From: Thozetella sp. PMI_491
Lineage: Eukaryota; Ascomycota; Sordariomycetes; Chaetosphaeriales; Chaetosphaeriaceae
Reading direction: 5' to 3'
Length of the DNA stretch: 64,000 nt
NCBI GenBank assembly: GCA_021432635.1
Contig: MU270064.1
Location: 295,166-359,165, forward strand
The translations under genes were made by a program, and so were the position numbers. How positions within the stretch are numbered: position 1 is the stretch's first letter; each line of letters begins with the position of its first letter. The notes beneath the pieces were generated by a model. The model had not been told where the DNA came from, made no database searches, and worked only from the letters and a program-made list of their open reading frames with translations. Shown in pieces: positions 23,203 through 34,197 of this stretch.

Positions 23203-25007
23203 ATGAAGGGCTCCCTCGCTCTCCTCGCCTCTTCCCTGGCTGCTCTCCGCCCGGCGCTGGCTGCTCCCGCGGCCGCCCCAGTCGTGCCGGCTCCTGCCTC
23301 GCCGGTGCTTGAGAAGCGGGCGAACCCCACCGTCTCCATCTCTACCGGCAACGTTGTTGGAACCGCTTCCAGCAAGCTGGAGAACTTCAACGGGATTCCC
23401 TTCGCCCTGCCGCCTACCGGCAACCTCCGCCTGAAGCCCCCAGTCAAGCTGAACTCGTCCCTGGGCACCATTGATGCCACCGGCATCGCGGCAGCATGCC
23501 CCCAGTTCTTCTTCTCCACCGGCTCCAACAACCTCCTGGTTCAGGTGCTGGCCAACGTCATCGACCTGCCCTTCTTCCAGACCGTCACGCAGTCGAGCGA
23601 GGACTGCTTGACCATCAACGTGATTCGTCCTGCTGGGACTAAGGCGGACGCCAAGCTCCCGGTGCTGTTCTGGATCTTTGGCGGTGGATTCGAGGTATGT
23701 ACTGCAAAGACGAGACTGCTGCGCGACTCTCGCTAACCTAGTGGCAGCTGGGATCTACCCTTATGTATGATGGCGGCTCTCTGGTGTCGGGTGCCATCGA
23801 CAACGGGAAGCCCTACATCTTTGTAGCTGTCAACTACCGCGTGGGTGGCTTTGGCTTCATGCCTGGCGCTGAGATCCTTGCGGAAGGCTCGTCAAACCTT
23901 GGTCTCCTGGACCAGCGCATGGGTCTGGAGTGGGTTGCCGATAACATTGCGGCCTTCGGTGGTGACCCGACCAAGGTCACCATCTGGGGCGAGTCGGCCG
24001 GTGCCATCTCTGTGTTTGACCAGATGGCACTGTACGGCGGTGATAATACCTACAATGGCAAGCCGCTGTTCCGAGCTGGTATCATGAACTCGGGCAGCAT
24101 CGTCCCTGCCGACACCGTGGACTGCCCCAAGGGCCAGGTCATCTTTGACACCGTGGTCAAGGCTGCCGGCTGCTCCTCGGCCTCGGACAAGCTTGCTTGC
24201 CTCCGCGCCGCTGACTACACGACCTTCCTCAATGCGGCAAACTCGGTGCCGGGTATCCTGTCCTACAACTCGGTTGCACTGTCGTACCTGCCGCGCCCCG
24301 ACGGCAAAGTGCTCACGGCCAGCCCCGAGGTGCTTGTGACCACCGGCAAGTACGCCGCCGTGCCCATGATCATCGGCGACCAGGAGGACGAGGGCACACT
24401 GTTCTCGCTCTTCCAGCCCAACATCACCAGCACGAGCAGGCTGATCTCGTACCTGTCCGACATCTTTTTCCACGATGCCACCACCGCCCAGATGACTGAG
24501 TTCGTCGGTACCTACGACGCTAGCCTCCTGGCCGGCTCACCCTTTGGCACTGGGCTGTTCAATGAGATCTACCCTGGCTTCAAGCGCCTGGCCGCCATCC
24601 TCGGCGATCTCGTCTTCACCCTGACGCGCCGGGCGTTCCTAGACGGCGCCAAGACCGTCAACCCCAGCGTGCCGGCCTGGTCGTACCTCGCGAGCTACGA
24701 CTTTGGCACCCCGATCCTGGGCACCTTCCACGGATCCGACCTGCTGCAGGTCTTCTACGGAATCCTTCCGAACTACGCCAGCAAGTCTATCCACAACTAC
24801 TACGCCAACTTCGTGTACAACATGGACCCCAACAACGCGACCGGCGGCACCAGCACCGCCAGCAAGGTGTCCTTCAGCTGGCCCAAGTGGGGAGACAAGA
24901 AGCAGCTGATCAACTTCTTCAGCGACCATTCCGAACTCATTACCGATGACTTCCGGAGCTCGTCGTACAACTGGATCGTGAACCACGTGTCGGCGCTTCA
25001 CATTTAA
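23203..25007 (+). CDS. Secreted type-B carboxylesterase/lipase
   Basis: Exons 23203-23694 and 23748-25007, with a 53-bp intron (GTATGT...GGCAG, branch GCTAAC), give 583 residues. The ATG at 23203 begins [20 protein letters not shown], a signal peptide. It is followed by an Ala/Pro-rich pro-segment ending in EKR, a likely Kex2 site. The catalytic triad is complete: Ser247 in GESAG, Glu379 in DQEDEGTLF and His492 in GTFHGSD. The oxyanion motif is [11 protein letters not shown] and the disulfide motif is [10 protein letters not shown]. The architecture resembles Candida rugosa-type lipases and fungal secreted esterases. It is likely exported to hydrolyse lipid or polymer esters. It contrasts with the esterase at 8805-10589, which has lost its His. 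Substrate preference cannot be read from the sequence. Confidence 0.94.
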
Positions 25008-25527
25008 GCGACGCGTATAATACGCCTTGTTTTCTGTTTCTTTCGATTCTTGGCCATGTATATCTTTGAGCATCTGTACATACAAAACTGCTGGCCGGTG
25101 AGGGCGAGGTCTCATCGGGCGCAAGGGGGCTGCGGGGTCGGCTGTTGCATGCGGAAGGATCGTTGGGTTTAGGGTACGGTTATGGCGGGATGAAAAGCAA
25201 GGCATGAGCGAATGATGTTTACGAAGGGTTGTGCATGCTAACCCGTGGCGAGGGCTACGTGGAATGGGTCATGAAGCACGAAGGCAATGAAGTGTGCCGG
25301 TGCACCAGGGGTAGCCAGCCTTAATTGATGTTTACCCCAATGTTCACGATTCACAGTACTGTCTAGAATGACGGGAATAGAAGAGCATGTTGCTTCTTGG
25401 GTTCATGACATTTATATTACAAGAATATTACTGGGTATGATCCTGTACACCATTGATTCAAACATTACCGTTCGACATTAACACACACGAGATACTCGGG
25501 CAGGTCGCTCAAAGACAGACTAGCTGC
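25008..25527. other. Convergent 3' intergenic region
   Basis: About 520 bases between two convergent genes, holding their 3' untranslated regions. No gene seen. Confidence 0.5.
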
Positions 25528-27515
25528 TTACAGCATCAAGGCCATCATAACGATGACACCGGAAAGTCCGGCCACAGCGTTTGTCGACGCACCAGCCGTC
25601 ACGGGGACCGTGGAAGTAGGGGTCGGGGGAGCGGTGTAGCCGCTGGGCGTCTTGGACGGGGTCCAGCTGCCGGTGCCAGAAGGAACAGACATGGTTGTCT
25701 TGGGAGGAACCGAGGCGCTGGCAAGCGTCGAGGTGGCGGGGCAGATGGTGGTGGTGTCCTCAATGATGATGGTGGGAGGCGGCGTCGGGGCATCGGTCGG
25801 GGGCGTGTAGGTGGAGGTAGTGGGGGTAGGGCAGACGGCGACGGTGACGGTGGTACCGACAGTCGGGGTCGGGAAGTGAGGCTTCTTGGAGGTAGAGCTG
25901 GGGTGCGAGATGCCAGTAGAGTAGGCCATGGTGCTGTTGCTGCCATGGGTGGAGGTGGCGGTCATCGTGGCGGGGCAGACGGTGGTCCGGACAATCACGG
26001 TTGAGGTGATAACCTGCTGGGTGTGGCTCTTGGGGCAGTTAGGGACTGACACGGCGCAAGAGGTCACAGTGTAAGTCGCCGTGGTCGTGGTCGTGCTAGT
26101 GACGAGGCCGTCGGGGCCGACAGAGTCAGAAGTGCCGTTCCAGCTGCCATTGCCGCTAACGGGAGACGCCGTCGAGGTGACCTGGGCCCCAGCAGAAGTC
26201 GCCGACGCGGAAGCGGCTCCGTCCTGAGCGCCGTTACCCTGGCCGCTGTTGCCCTTGCTGCCACCGGTGGCCACAGCAGAGGCGGTCGACGACGCTGACG
26301 CGGAGGAACCGTCCTGAGCGCCGTTGCCCTGGCCGTTGTTACCCTTGGGGCTGCCAGTGGCCTCGACAACGGAGGCAGAGGCACTCGTGTTGCCGCTGCT
26401 GGCTCCCGACGTGGAGTTGCCGTTGCCGGAGCCGTTGGGCGAGCTTCCGTGGGTAGCGCCGGCGCTAGAGTTCGAGTTACCACCAAGCAGACCACCGGGG
26501 CCAAAGGCACCAGTGTAGGAGCCGCTGGTCAGGCAGGCGCTGCCACCCTGGGCAGTAGCCAGGCTCACGACGACGGACGGGGCGAGGGAAAGGTCTAGAG
26601 CACCGAGAATCTCGACATCGAGCTCAACGGCAACACCGGCGGTGAGCTGGAAAGCCTCCTCGGCCGAGAAAGCGCAGGCAGAGGTCGAGGAGAAGGCAGT
26701 AGTGTAGTCGAAGAGGTTGATCCAGACAGCCACATCGGCACCGGCGCCAAGCTGCAGGCCGAGAATGTCGAGGCCAGCGCCGAGAACGATCTCGGACCGG
26801 AGGCGAAGACCAACGTCCAGCTGGACGGCAGCGCTGATGTCAAGCTCGGCACCCAGGCCGATGGGGAGAGCCTGGGCGATGAGGCCCTCGAGGTTGACCT
26901 TGGTGATCTCTTGAGTGAGCACGTTGATCTCAAGGAAGGCGTCCTCGGGCAGAGAGACGTAGACACCGGCGTTGATGTCGATAGCGGCGTTGATGCCAAG
27001 CACCAGGTCGAGGGCGAAGCCGGCACCGATATCTACCTCGAGCAGACCGGGAACCTGCATATAGTATTAGCAAAGAGGATCTTTCCACTAGGAGAATAGG
27101 AACGGAAGCAACTCACAGCGAGGCTGAGCTTCTCCGAGGCAATCAGCTCGATGGACTCGAGGACGCTAGCCGAGGTGGAGAGATCAAGCTCGAGGTAAGC
27201 CTTGACACCGCTCAGCTCGACGCGGAGGACCGGGTCGAGGAGGAAGCTGTCGGCCACAGACACGGCCACGGAGCCAGACACGGCGGCCTTGGGGAGGCGG
27301 ATACCAAGCTGGACGGCAGACTGGACGCCGACGATGGGCGGGGCGGCCACACCGGCGAAGAGGATGGCATCCTCCCAGCTCTTGGTGAGGTCGAACGTAG
27401 TAGGAGCGCTCCGTGTGGCCACGGACGCAGCCTTAGGGCTGTAAGCCGCGGGCGTGGCAGCAGCCAGGCCCGCGAACAAGGCCCCAGCAAGGGAGCCGCA
27501 GTGGGAGAACTTCAT
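25528..27515 (-). CDS. GPI-anchored Ser/Thr-rich cell-surface protein
   Basis: Exons 27117-27515 and 25528-27054, with a 62-bp intron (GTGAGT...ATGCAG), give 641 residues. A signal peptide is present (MKFSHCGSLAGALFAGLAAA). Residues about 40-330 form a domain rich in alternating hydrophobic and polar residues (for example VSGSVAVSVADSFLLDPVLR and LPIGLGAELDISAAVQLDVG). This may be a beta-helix or beta-sandwich; I do not recognise the family. Next comes a Ser/Thr/Gly/Asn region with a repeated GQGNGAQDG module, then Thr/Pro/Val stretches with regularly spaced cysteines. The end (GASTNAVAGLSGVIVMMALML) is a canonical GPI-attachment signal, with a small omega residue before the hydrophobic tail. 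The protein probably sits in the cell wall as an adhesin-like or structural protein. Confidence 0.88.
26205..26350 (-). repeat. Internal coding repeat (KGN-GQGNGAQDG module)
   Basis: Two near-identical copies encode KGNNGQGNGAQDG and KGNSGQGNGAQDG, each followed by an Ala/Ser run. They lie inside the surface-protein gene and indicate recent internal duplication in the stalk region. Confidence 0.75.
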
Positions 27516-30500
27516 GTTGTAGAAAGAACGACTGGAGGTAGCGAGACCTCGGGATAGTTGACAAAAGAACGACTGAGGGTGAGTGCACCGCTCCTACAGA
27601 AACAGACTGAATGAATGACTGGGTTGGGGAAGAGAGAGAGCAAGGACGAAAGGAGTGCCAATGCCGCCGCCTTTTTGAGCTCGACGGGCGCTCACCTTGA
27701 GGCCTCTCAGGCTAGTGAGCCCCAGCCAGTTGCGAAATCAGGATCACTGAACGCTGGTAGCATGCATGGCGATCTGCGGGCCTGTACTGTTGGTGCGCTC
27801 ACTGAGAAGAGGGCGTTCCTGCCGATCCCACTCTTCAACTAAGGCGAGGACGTCTTGGCATCACATTGCCCACTAGCACTTAGTCAACCTACCCGACAAG
27901 GGGACTTCCAATTTGCCAGTGGCATAAACCAGCTAGGACGAGCGCTAGCGCTATGTTTAAACTGTCTGTTGGGAGTCTTTAATTCTTCATGTCTATGGCA
28001 TCTACTAGAGACGCCATTCCCGCACTCGACTTCTCAACTTCTCGTGGCGTCCAGTCGAGAGAGTCTGACAAGAGTCCCGGTAGTTGTGTGGTAACGCTAG
28101 TACCGTACAACATATCCGTTCTAGGAATAAAAGTGTGGAGAATCTAGTCACGCAGTTGGCGCTTGTTGGCCGATCTCAATGGCAACACCCCAGCTCCGAC
28201 CGTTTCAACTAGGGTCCTCCGGCACCTGAGTGGCTTAAGTTGACAGGCATTTTCTCCGCAAAGCTAGGCCCTCTGGGGCGGTGAACTCTCCTTCATGTGG
28301 GAGAAAGGGGGCAACATTCTGACATCATCACGAGATGGTATGCCCAACTTGGCTTGCTTGGATCTCGTCTTGGTTTTCTAGCCGTTTACAGAGATAGACC
28401 GCTTTACACCGGCCTCTTCACATCGCATCCCCCGGCGCCGTTGGGAATATAGGGGAGCCTTAAAATTCCATGCGGGTGGGCTGCATCATTAAAGATGTTC
28501 AGGACTAACATAGGAAGGTAGGCTGCTTGCTTGCTACTCTCGTCCTAGCCGGTAAATACTATCCACCTATTTACATGAATGGAGAGGCTGGATAATTGAC
28601 CGACGAGTTTAGACTCACCTCGGCGAACATTGAAACGCCAGGGTTGAAATCAAATTATGATATTCAGCATGGCCGACCCAAATCGCGATTTGCCAGATGA
28701 ACCTCATATGGGCCGGTAAGGCCGTGCACGGAACGAAAGGGCCTGCAGGAGCCGAAGGCTTAGCTCTCCATGGTTGCAACAAAGGTGGAGGTCCAAGAGA
28801 GCAAGAGCGTACAGTAAGCTATAGTAATTCCCGAAGGAAGAAGGGGCGCCGACCCGGCTACGGCCTGTAAGCGTGGATAGCACTCCCCTGAATGTTTCTC
28901 GCAGGGGAGCAAGTAAAGACACGCTTCCACCCGCTGTGGAACACCGGAATAATCGGCAAGCGGCCTGGGCATACGCCTACGGGCTACTACGGCACGCCGG
29001 AGAGATATAGACCAAAGAAGGTGTGATCGCGATTTCTTCGGCCTGCAGCACGCCGCCCACGTACTCGCGTAATGTGCGAGCAGAGGGGCCGATGCACAGA
29101 AGCTTCGCGTAGCTTTAGATGCCTTGTGTGGTTGCTCCTCAGGCCCGGGGGTGTATAGGGGCTGTCTCCACTCCGATGCGCATCTCAATGGCTGCGGCCA
29201 AGGTCCTCGTCGAGACTTAATTATGACGAGATTGCGAAGATGCATACAGGCGGCCACTTCGCCTGCTACGCCTGCAGGTGTCACCTGTTGGCAGCCACAA
29301 GGACTGCCGAGGGCCTGCGGGGACGGCCCTGCACCGAGACACGCCGCCGTGCGTATTTCGTGTGTTGCAGTGGGAGTGCTTGAAGGGACCTACAAGTCAC
29401 CTGAGGCCCTAAACACGCGCGACTAAGGGCCTGCCTCACGACAGCCTGAGACGCCCGGCCGGCTACTAACACCACTGCCGAGCTAAATCGCCATATGCAG
29501 CCGTAGCTCTAGCTCCACATGGGCTGACCTAACCCCCGCAATGAACAAGCTTCCGTCACGGAAGCCGCAGAGAAGGAGGGATGGCTCGAGGCGGCCGGCA
29601 GACCGTCGGCCCAATCGGGAGATAGAGCGCCGGCCGAAATAATGGCCTAGATTAGGCTTATATGAACACCCGCACTGCCCCCCATTCCACCTTGTTGGTG
29701 GGAAGCATTGAGGCGCCCTCGCGCCCGCTTGGCGTCCGGGGCGAACGCCGGTATGTGGGAAGCAGGCGGGCAGGTCCAGCGAGAGCACGGGCAAGGTGCA
29801 TAGCTGCCGGACACCCCAGGCGGAGTGCACCTCAACGACATGTCGTGTTGTTGCATCCCGTGAGTTGCCGGCCAGGCGATCTCACCGATTCAAGCGCATG
29901 CTGTCGCCGGCTAGACCGGGCCACTGGAGGGGGAGAGATGGCCGACCCCCCTCTAGTGTCCTGTGGCACAGCATAACGCCATGCGGGCGGCCAACCCGCC
30001 CCCATGGAGAAGCGTGACGATGGCCACCTCCTCTCTCGCGATAGCACCTCGCGCTATAGGGCGGTTGGAGATCACAGCACCTAAAGGCTGGTCGCTGGAT
30101 GCCCGAGGTTGAGCGAATTTACATTTACCCGCCACACGGGGCCTAACACGGGGACCCCAATATCCTCGTGTTTATTGCCCTCTTACCCCGGAGCGGGTAA
30201 AAGGGTGGTTCGCCTTTCGGGCGGGACGATCTCTGATCAGGCTCGCCAAGAAACGAAGCCCAGCGTTGTATAGTAGGAAACCCTGGCCTCGGAAGGTTTA
30301 GCCTGACAGGCCAAGGCCTGGGAGCAGCGTGCGCATGAGCTCTGGTTCAACCGTGTCATAACGCGAAAAAGCATCGCCCGTTGCTCGATCCGCTGCGGGC
30401 GTTTTTTGGCTGTCATTTCAACGAGAGGAGCATGCTCCGGCCCATCGGCGTCTCACGAGCGAGGGACTGCGAGCTGTGAACTACGTCTGCCTCTGCCTGC

Positions 30501-30775
30501 TCTCCGACCCGGGACCCTGAGACCGGCCGCCTGGACATCGGGAAGGAGCACCATGCCTCCTGTGCTATTGCGGTGATGGTCGATGCATGACACTTGATCC
30601 GGAGACCCTTGACGTTACCCAAGCCGCGATTTAGCACGCCATTCTTTTCTCACGACCGACTCAACTCGTCCGGAATTTCTCAAGGGGGCGCACTGCCCGC
30701 AACCGCGACTGCGGCGCTGCTCATCAGGAGGCACACTAGGGGCGGCGCGCAAGCTGTCGCCAGCGCTGCGGTACG
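27516..30775. other. Long intergenic region
   Basis: About 3.3 kb. The left end is the promoter of the minus-strand surface-protein gene. I find no conserved domain, tRNA or transposon end. Overlapping 60-174-codon frames on both strands around 28.7-30.1 kb look random. Confidence 0.45.
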
Positions 30776-32626
30776 ATGTTAGGGACAGGCATATCTCCTT
30801 GGATCCTCCTCCTCGCCGCCACGCAGATATGTAGCGGCGGCTTGATTCCTGAGGATGGAGTCCTCGGCAGGAACGCAGGAAACGAGGCGCAGCACGAGAG
30901 CCAGGGGCAAGGAAATGCGAATACGCCGCCGAGGGCCGGCTACGTGCGACTGCCTGTCAAGAGACATTTGTTCAACGGGACGGGCGCGTGGCCGTGGGGA
31001 TGGCACTGGAGCCCGCCGCCGTACATGATACCGCCAATGTGGCCTCCTTCGCCCAGCATGCCCGGCCAGGGCCCGCCATCAACCTGGCCGTCCATACCAC
31101 CGGTGCCCGTGGGCCCGGGATGGCCGTCGGGCGTGCCGTCACCGCCGTCAGGCTGGCCCACGCCGATGCCATTCCCGTCGAGTCGAACTACGTCATACCC
31201 GGGGGGTTCTCCATCACAGTCGGCGCCCCCGGCGTATTCCTCATCACCGACCAAGAAGCCGATAAATCGGCGCTGGGGGTGGGAGCATCTGGGAGACTTG
31301 GGAGGAATCGCATACGTAATTGAGGGTATGCCTCCCAGTCCCTGCTAAGCGGACTTACCGCCTAGGCGTAGTACTGATGCTTTCTTAGTTTCCATCGGCA
31401 CTCCGCCGCAAACTGTCCGGATATTCGTCGACACGGGGTCATACGAGCTTTGGGTAAACCCCCGGTGTAATTCCTCGGCCGATCCGTCTATCTGCCAGAA
31501 GTCTGGCATCTATTACCCTAATAAGTCGAACTCGTCGACTTATGTCGGCGGAAACTTCGCGGTAACCTACGGCACTGGTGCTGTCAAAGGATCCTACTGG
31601 GCGGACATCGTCAATATAGCTAGTATGCTCTTGTCCTCCTCGAATGGTTTCCTAGCGCATATTGTACAACTAGTCGCTGACCTATTTTGATAGTGGTCCA
31701 ACTACCTGCAGTGCAGTTCGCTGTGGCAGACGATAGCAACTACACCTTTTCTGGCATTCTCGGATTGGGCTACTCTTACCCCTATTCTATCAGCTACCCA
31801 AGCGTGCTCAATCTCATGGTGTCGCAGAAGCTTATAGGAGCCCCTATCTTCAGCCTAGGCTTGGGAGGTGAGGGCGACGGCTTCAGTAAGCAGTCCCAGA
31901 TTGAATAAACTACCATTACTAAACACGGATGGCTAACCTCCAATCCAGGCGAAATCATATTTGGCGGAGTAAATCGGTGGAAATTTACAGGTCCCCTCGA
32001 GCCCGTACCGATATGGCCGCCAATATCACAGCAGGACCCGCACTGGATTCAATATTGGGTCAACGTCACATCCGTCGGTATGAGCAAGCCGAACCAGCAC
32101 CCTTTCGTCTTCACGCCGCTTGACACATTCAATATGCCGACGCTGCTCGATACCGGCTCGACGCTTTCGTATGTTCGAGAGGATCTCGTCGCCGCCATCG
32201 GATCCAATTTCAACGCCACGGTAGATGCCGCGGGCAACTACATTGTCGACTGTTCGTATAGGAAACAGAACGGAACCGTCGACTTTGGTTTCAACAGGGG
32301 ACGCATGGTGATCAACGTCTCATATAAGGACTTTATATACGAGCAGATACCTGGGAGGTGCTGGCTTGGAGTTCAGCCGCAGGACCCGGGGTCCACTAAC
32401 TACGTCTTGGGTGATACCTTCATCCGGGGTGCCTATCGTGAGTTACCCCCTACCCCCCCCCTTTATCCCTTCCACGAACAGAGTAGCAACTGACCATGCG
32501 AATGTAGTCGTCTTTGACCAACAATCCGACGTCGTTTGGATGAACCAGTACTACAACTGTGGAGACGGAGTTGTCACGGTAGGACAGAGCGTCAAGGACA
32601 CGCAATACGTCGTTGGACAATGTTGA
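30776..32626 (+). CDS. Pepsin-like aspartic protease with proline-rich pro-region
   Basis: Five exons: 30776-31325, 31389-31622, 31694-31885, 31949-32437 and 32508-32626. The introns are 63-71 bp, all GT-AG. The product is 527 residues. After a signal peptide (MLGTGISPWILLLAATQICSGG) comes a pro-region of about 160 residues. Its middle part (about 65-145) is very rich in Pro, Trp, Gly and Ser (PPPYMIPPMWPPSPSMPG and similar). The catalytic domain starts at VSIGTPPQTV. The two active-site motifs are VDTGSYELWV (Asp198) and LDTGSTLSYV (Asp393). The flap region contains FAVTYGTGAVKGSYW. The C-terminal motif GDTFIRGAYLVFDQ is typical of A1 peptidases. The protein is secreted or surface-bound; I see no clear GPI tail. 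It is convergent with the prolyl-hydroxylase-like gene, with about 300 bases between them. Confidence 0.92.
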
Positions 32627-32922
32627 TTAGGGAAAGGGGAACTACCCTTAACCCCCCCAAAAAGAGCGCATTTACGGATGGGCATACGAGACACGGCAGG
32701 ACGGGAGTTGTGCCATCATTGGCTGAGGCGTCTTTTTCGTCGAATTGCATGTGAACCTCACAGGTACATCGTACAGTACATACCTCGCTGCTTGTTACTA
32801 CTACGGCTTCCACGGATGTGAAGCGGGTCTCCCTTTTGGGACCCTTTGCGTCCGCATCTCTCCCACCCTGACGTGCAAGATTAGGTAGACATTTAATGCA
32901 TTGGGTTTTCGCCAAAAGACGG

Positions 32923-33776
32923 TCAGAGATCCGAGCCCCTGATGTCGGTGCTCAACGGCGCTTGCCTCGTCCAGATGTTCATGCCGATCTTGCCCCCTCC
33001 CGTGACGCCCAGGCCCGCGTGCAATGTCCTCGGGTCGCCCTGGCCATCAGAGAGCAGGTTCTCCCAGTACACGGCGTTGCCTTCCACTGGCCGGAACGTC
33101 ACGCCGTTCTCCCATGGCTCGTCGCAGTCGATCACGCTGCACCACCGCTCGTCGCTCGGCGCGTCGAGGAAAGGGAAATTGGTGCCGCCGCCGGTGGTGT
33201 CGTTGGCAACGTGCACATACGCGAAGAAGGAACTCGCCCGGTTCCCGCCCACGGTGGCCATAGCGTTGGCCGGGTCGGTGAACCAGTCGGTGTGGAAGTG
33301 ATACCGCTCGCCTGGCGCATACTTGACGAGCTGGAGGGGCTCTAGGTGCGAACGTGGGATGTCGTAGCCTTGGAAGTGTAGCGCGCGGTCCTCGATGCAC
33401 CGCACCACCGCATCGCGCGGAACGTTGGTCGACTGCGAGCTGCGGACGCTGTGGATTGCCTTGCCGCCTTTGGAGGCCACCCCGGAGTGGGAGAATGTGT
33501 CTTTGCTATAGGGATGAGCTCCGGTTAGCAGAGGCATAGCGCAGAAGGCGGCGGTACGCACGTTGCTTGCTGCAGATGCTCGCGCTCCGCTGCTGTGATA
33601 AAGTTGTCGATATATATGACTAGCGGTGATTTGGACACCAGCTGAACCTTGTATGGGGGATGCTCGCAGACATAGTCGCCTGTAAGGGGCGCTTGAGCTG
33701 CGTCAGAGGCGCGAGCGACGTTGTGGAGGAGCGCCGCTGTCGCGAGCGCTGAGTATATGGACCACGTTGAAGGCAT
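32923..33776 (-). CDS. Prolyl 4-hydroxylase-like Fe(II)/2-oxoglutarate dioxygenase, secretory pathway
   Basis: Exons 33562-33776 and 32923-33505, with a 56-bp intron (GTGCGT...CTATAG), give 265 residues. The N-terminus MPSTWSIYSALATAALLHNV is a signal peptide or signal anchor. The fold is the P4H-type double-stranded beta-helix. The iron ligands are His143 and Asp145 in YHFHTDW and His234 in RTLHAGLGV. Lys244 in GGKIGMNIWTR should bind the 2-oxoglutarate carboxylate. The upstream phrase LQLVKYAPGERYHFHTDWF and the loop FFAYVHVANDTTGGGTNFP are family hallmarks. Likely hydroxylates prolines of secreted proteins in the ER lumen. It is divergent from the PDI-like gene at 34198 (421 bases apart), a pairing that recalls the P4H-alpha/PDI complex of animals. 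Confidence 0.92.
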
Positions 33777-34197
33777 TATTAGAGCTCCGACGCTATATCG
33801 TAGTTGGCGGGGAAAAGAGGAAGAAGTGGTGATCGGAATGGAAGGACTGGAACTAGCTCGGAGCCAGAGCTGGTGTCGAGGAGGGGGGCATCGCCTGGAA
33901 GGGACGAGCAGCTCCCCTCGTCGGAAGCTTGGGGCGAATCAGAGTTGGCGTCCCGCGCCGCTGAGGGGATGAAACGCGGGATGTAGTGGAGAGAGCCGCT
34001 TTCAGTATCATTTTCAGGGGTCGCTGGTCTGATCGCAGGTCTGATCATGCACCCCTGTAAGGGAGCTGCAGGTTGCGGCAAAGCTACCCCGCAGGAAGCT
34101 CCCCTTGAAAGAGTGTAAGCTTCCCACCATCTCGAGTGTCAAAAGTCTAACGTTCCAGGTAGCACACATCATCTGACAGCCTGGGACCGGAGAAGCG
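33777..34197. promoter_or_regulatory. Shared divergent promoter of P4H-like and PDI-like genes
   Basis: 421 bases lie between two divergent start codons. No clear TATA box or unfolded-protein-response element was recognised by eye. The short shared interval suggests co-regulation, which is inference. Confidence 0.4.

Noticed and set aside
28760..29284. 174-codon minus-strand frame
   Set aside because: Cys/Arg-rich random-looking translation; no recognisable family and no promoter or intron signals.
30140..30420. Possible structured RNA in GC-rich hairpin-prone DNA
   Set aside because: No tRNA boxes, snoRNA boxes or rRNA similarity could be seen; short inverted repeats alone are not enough.
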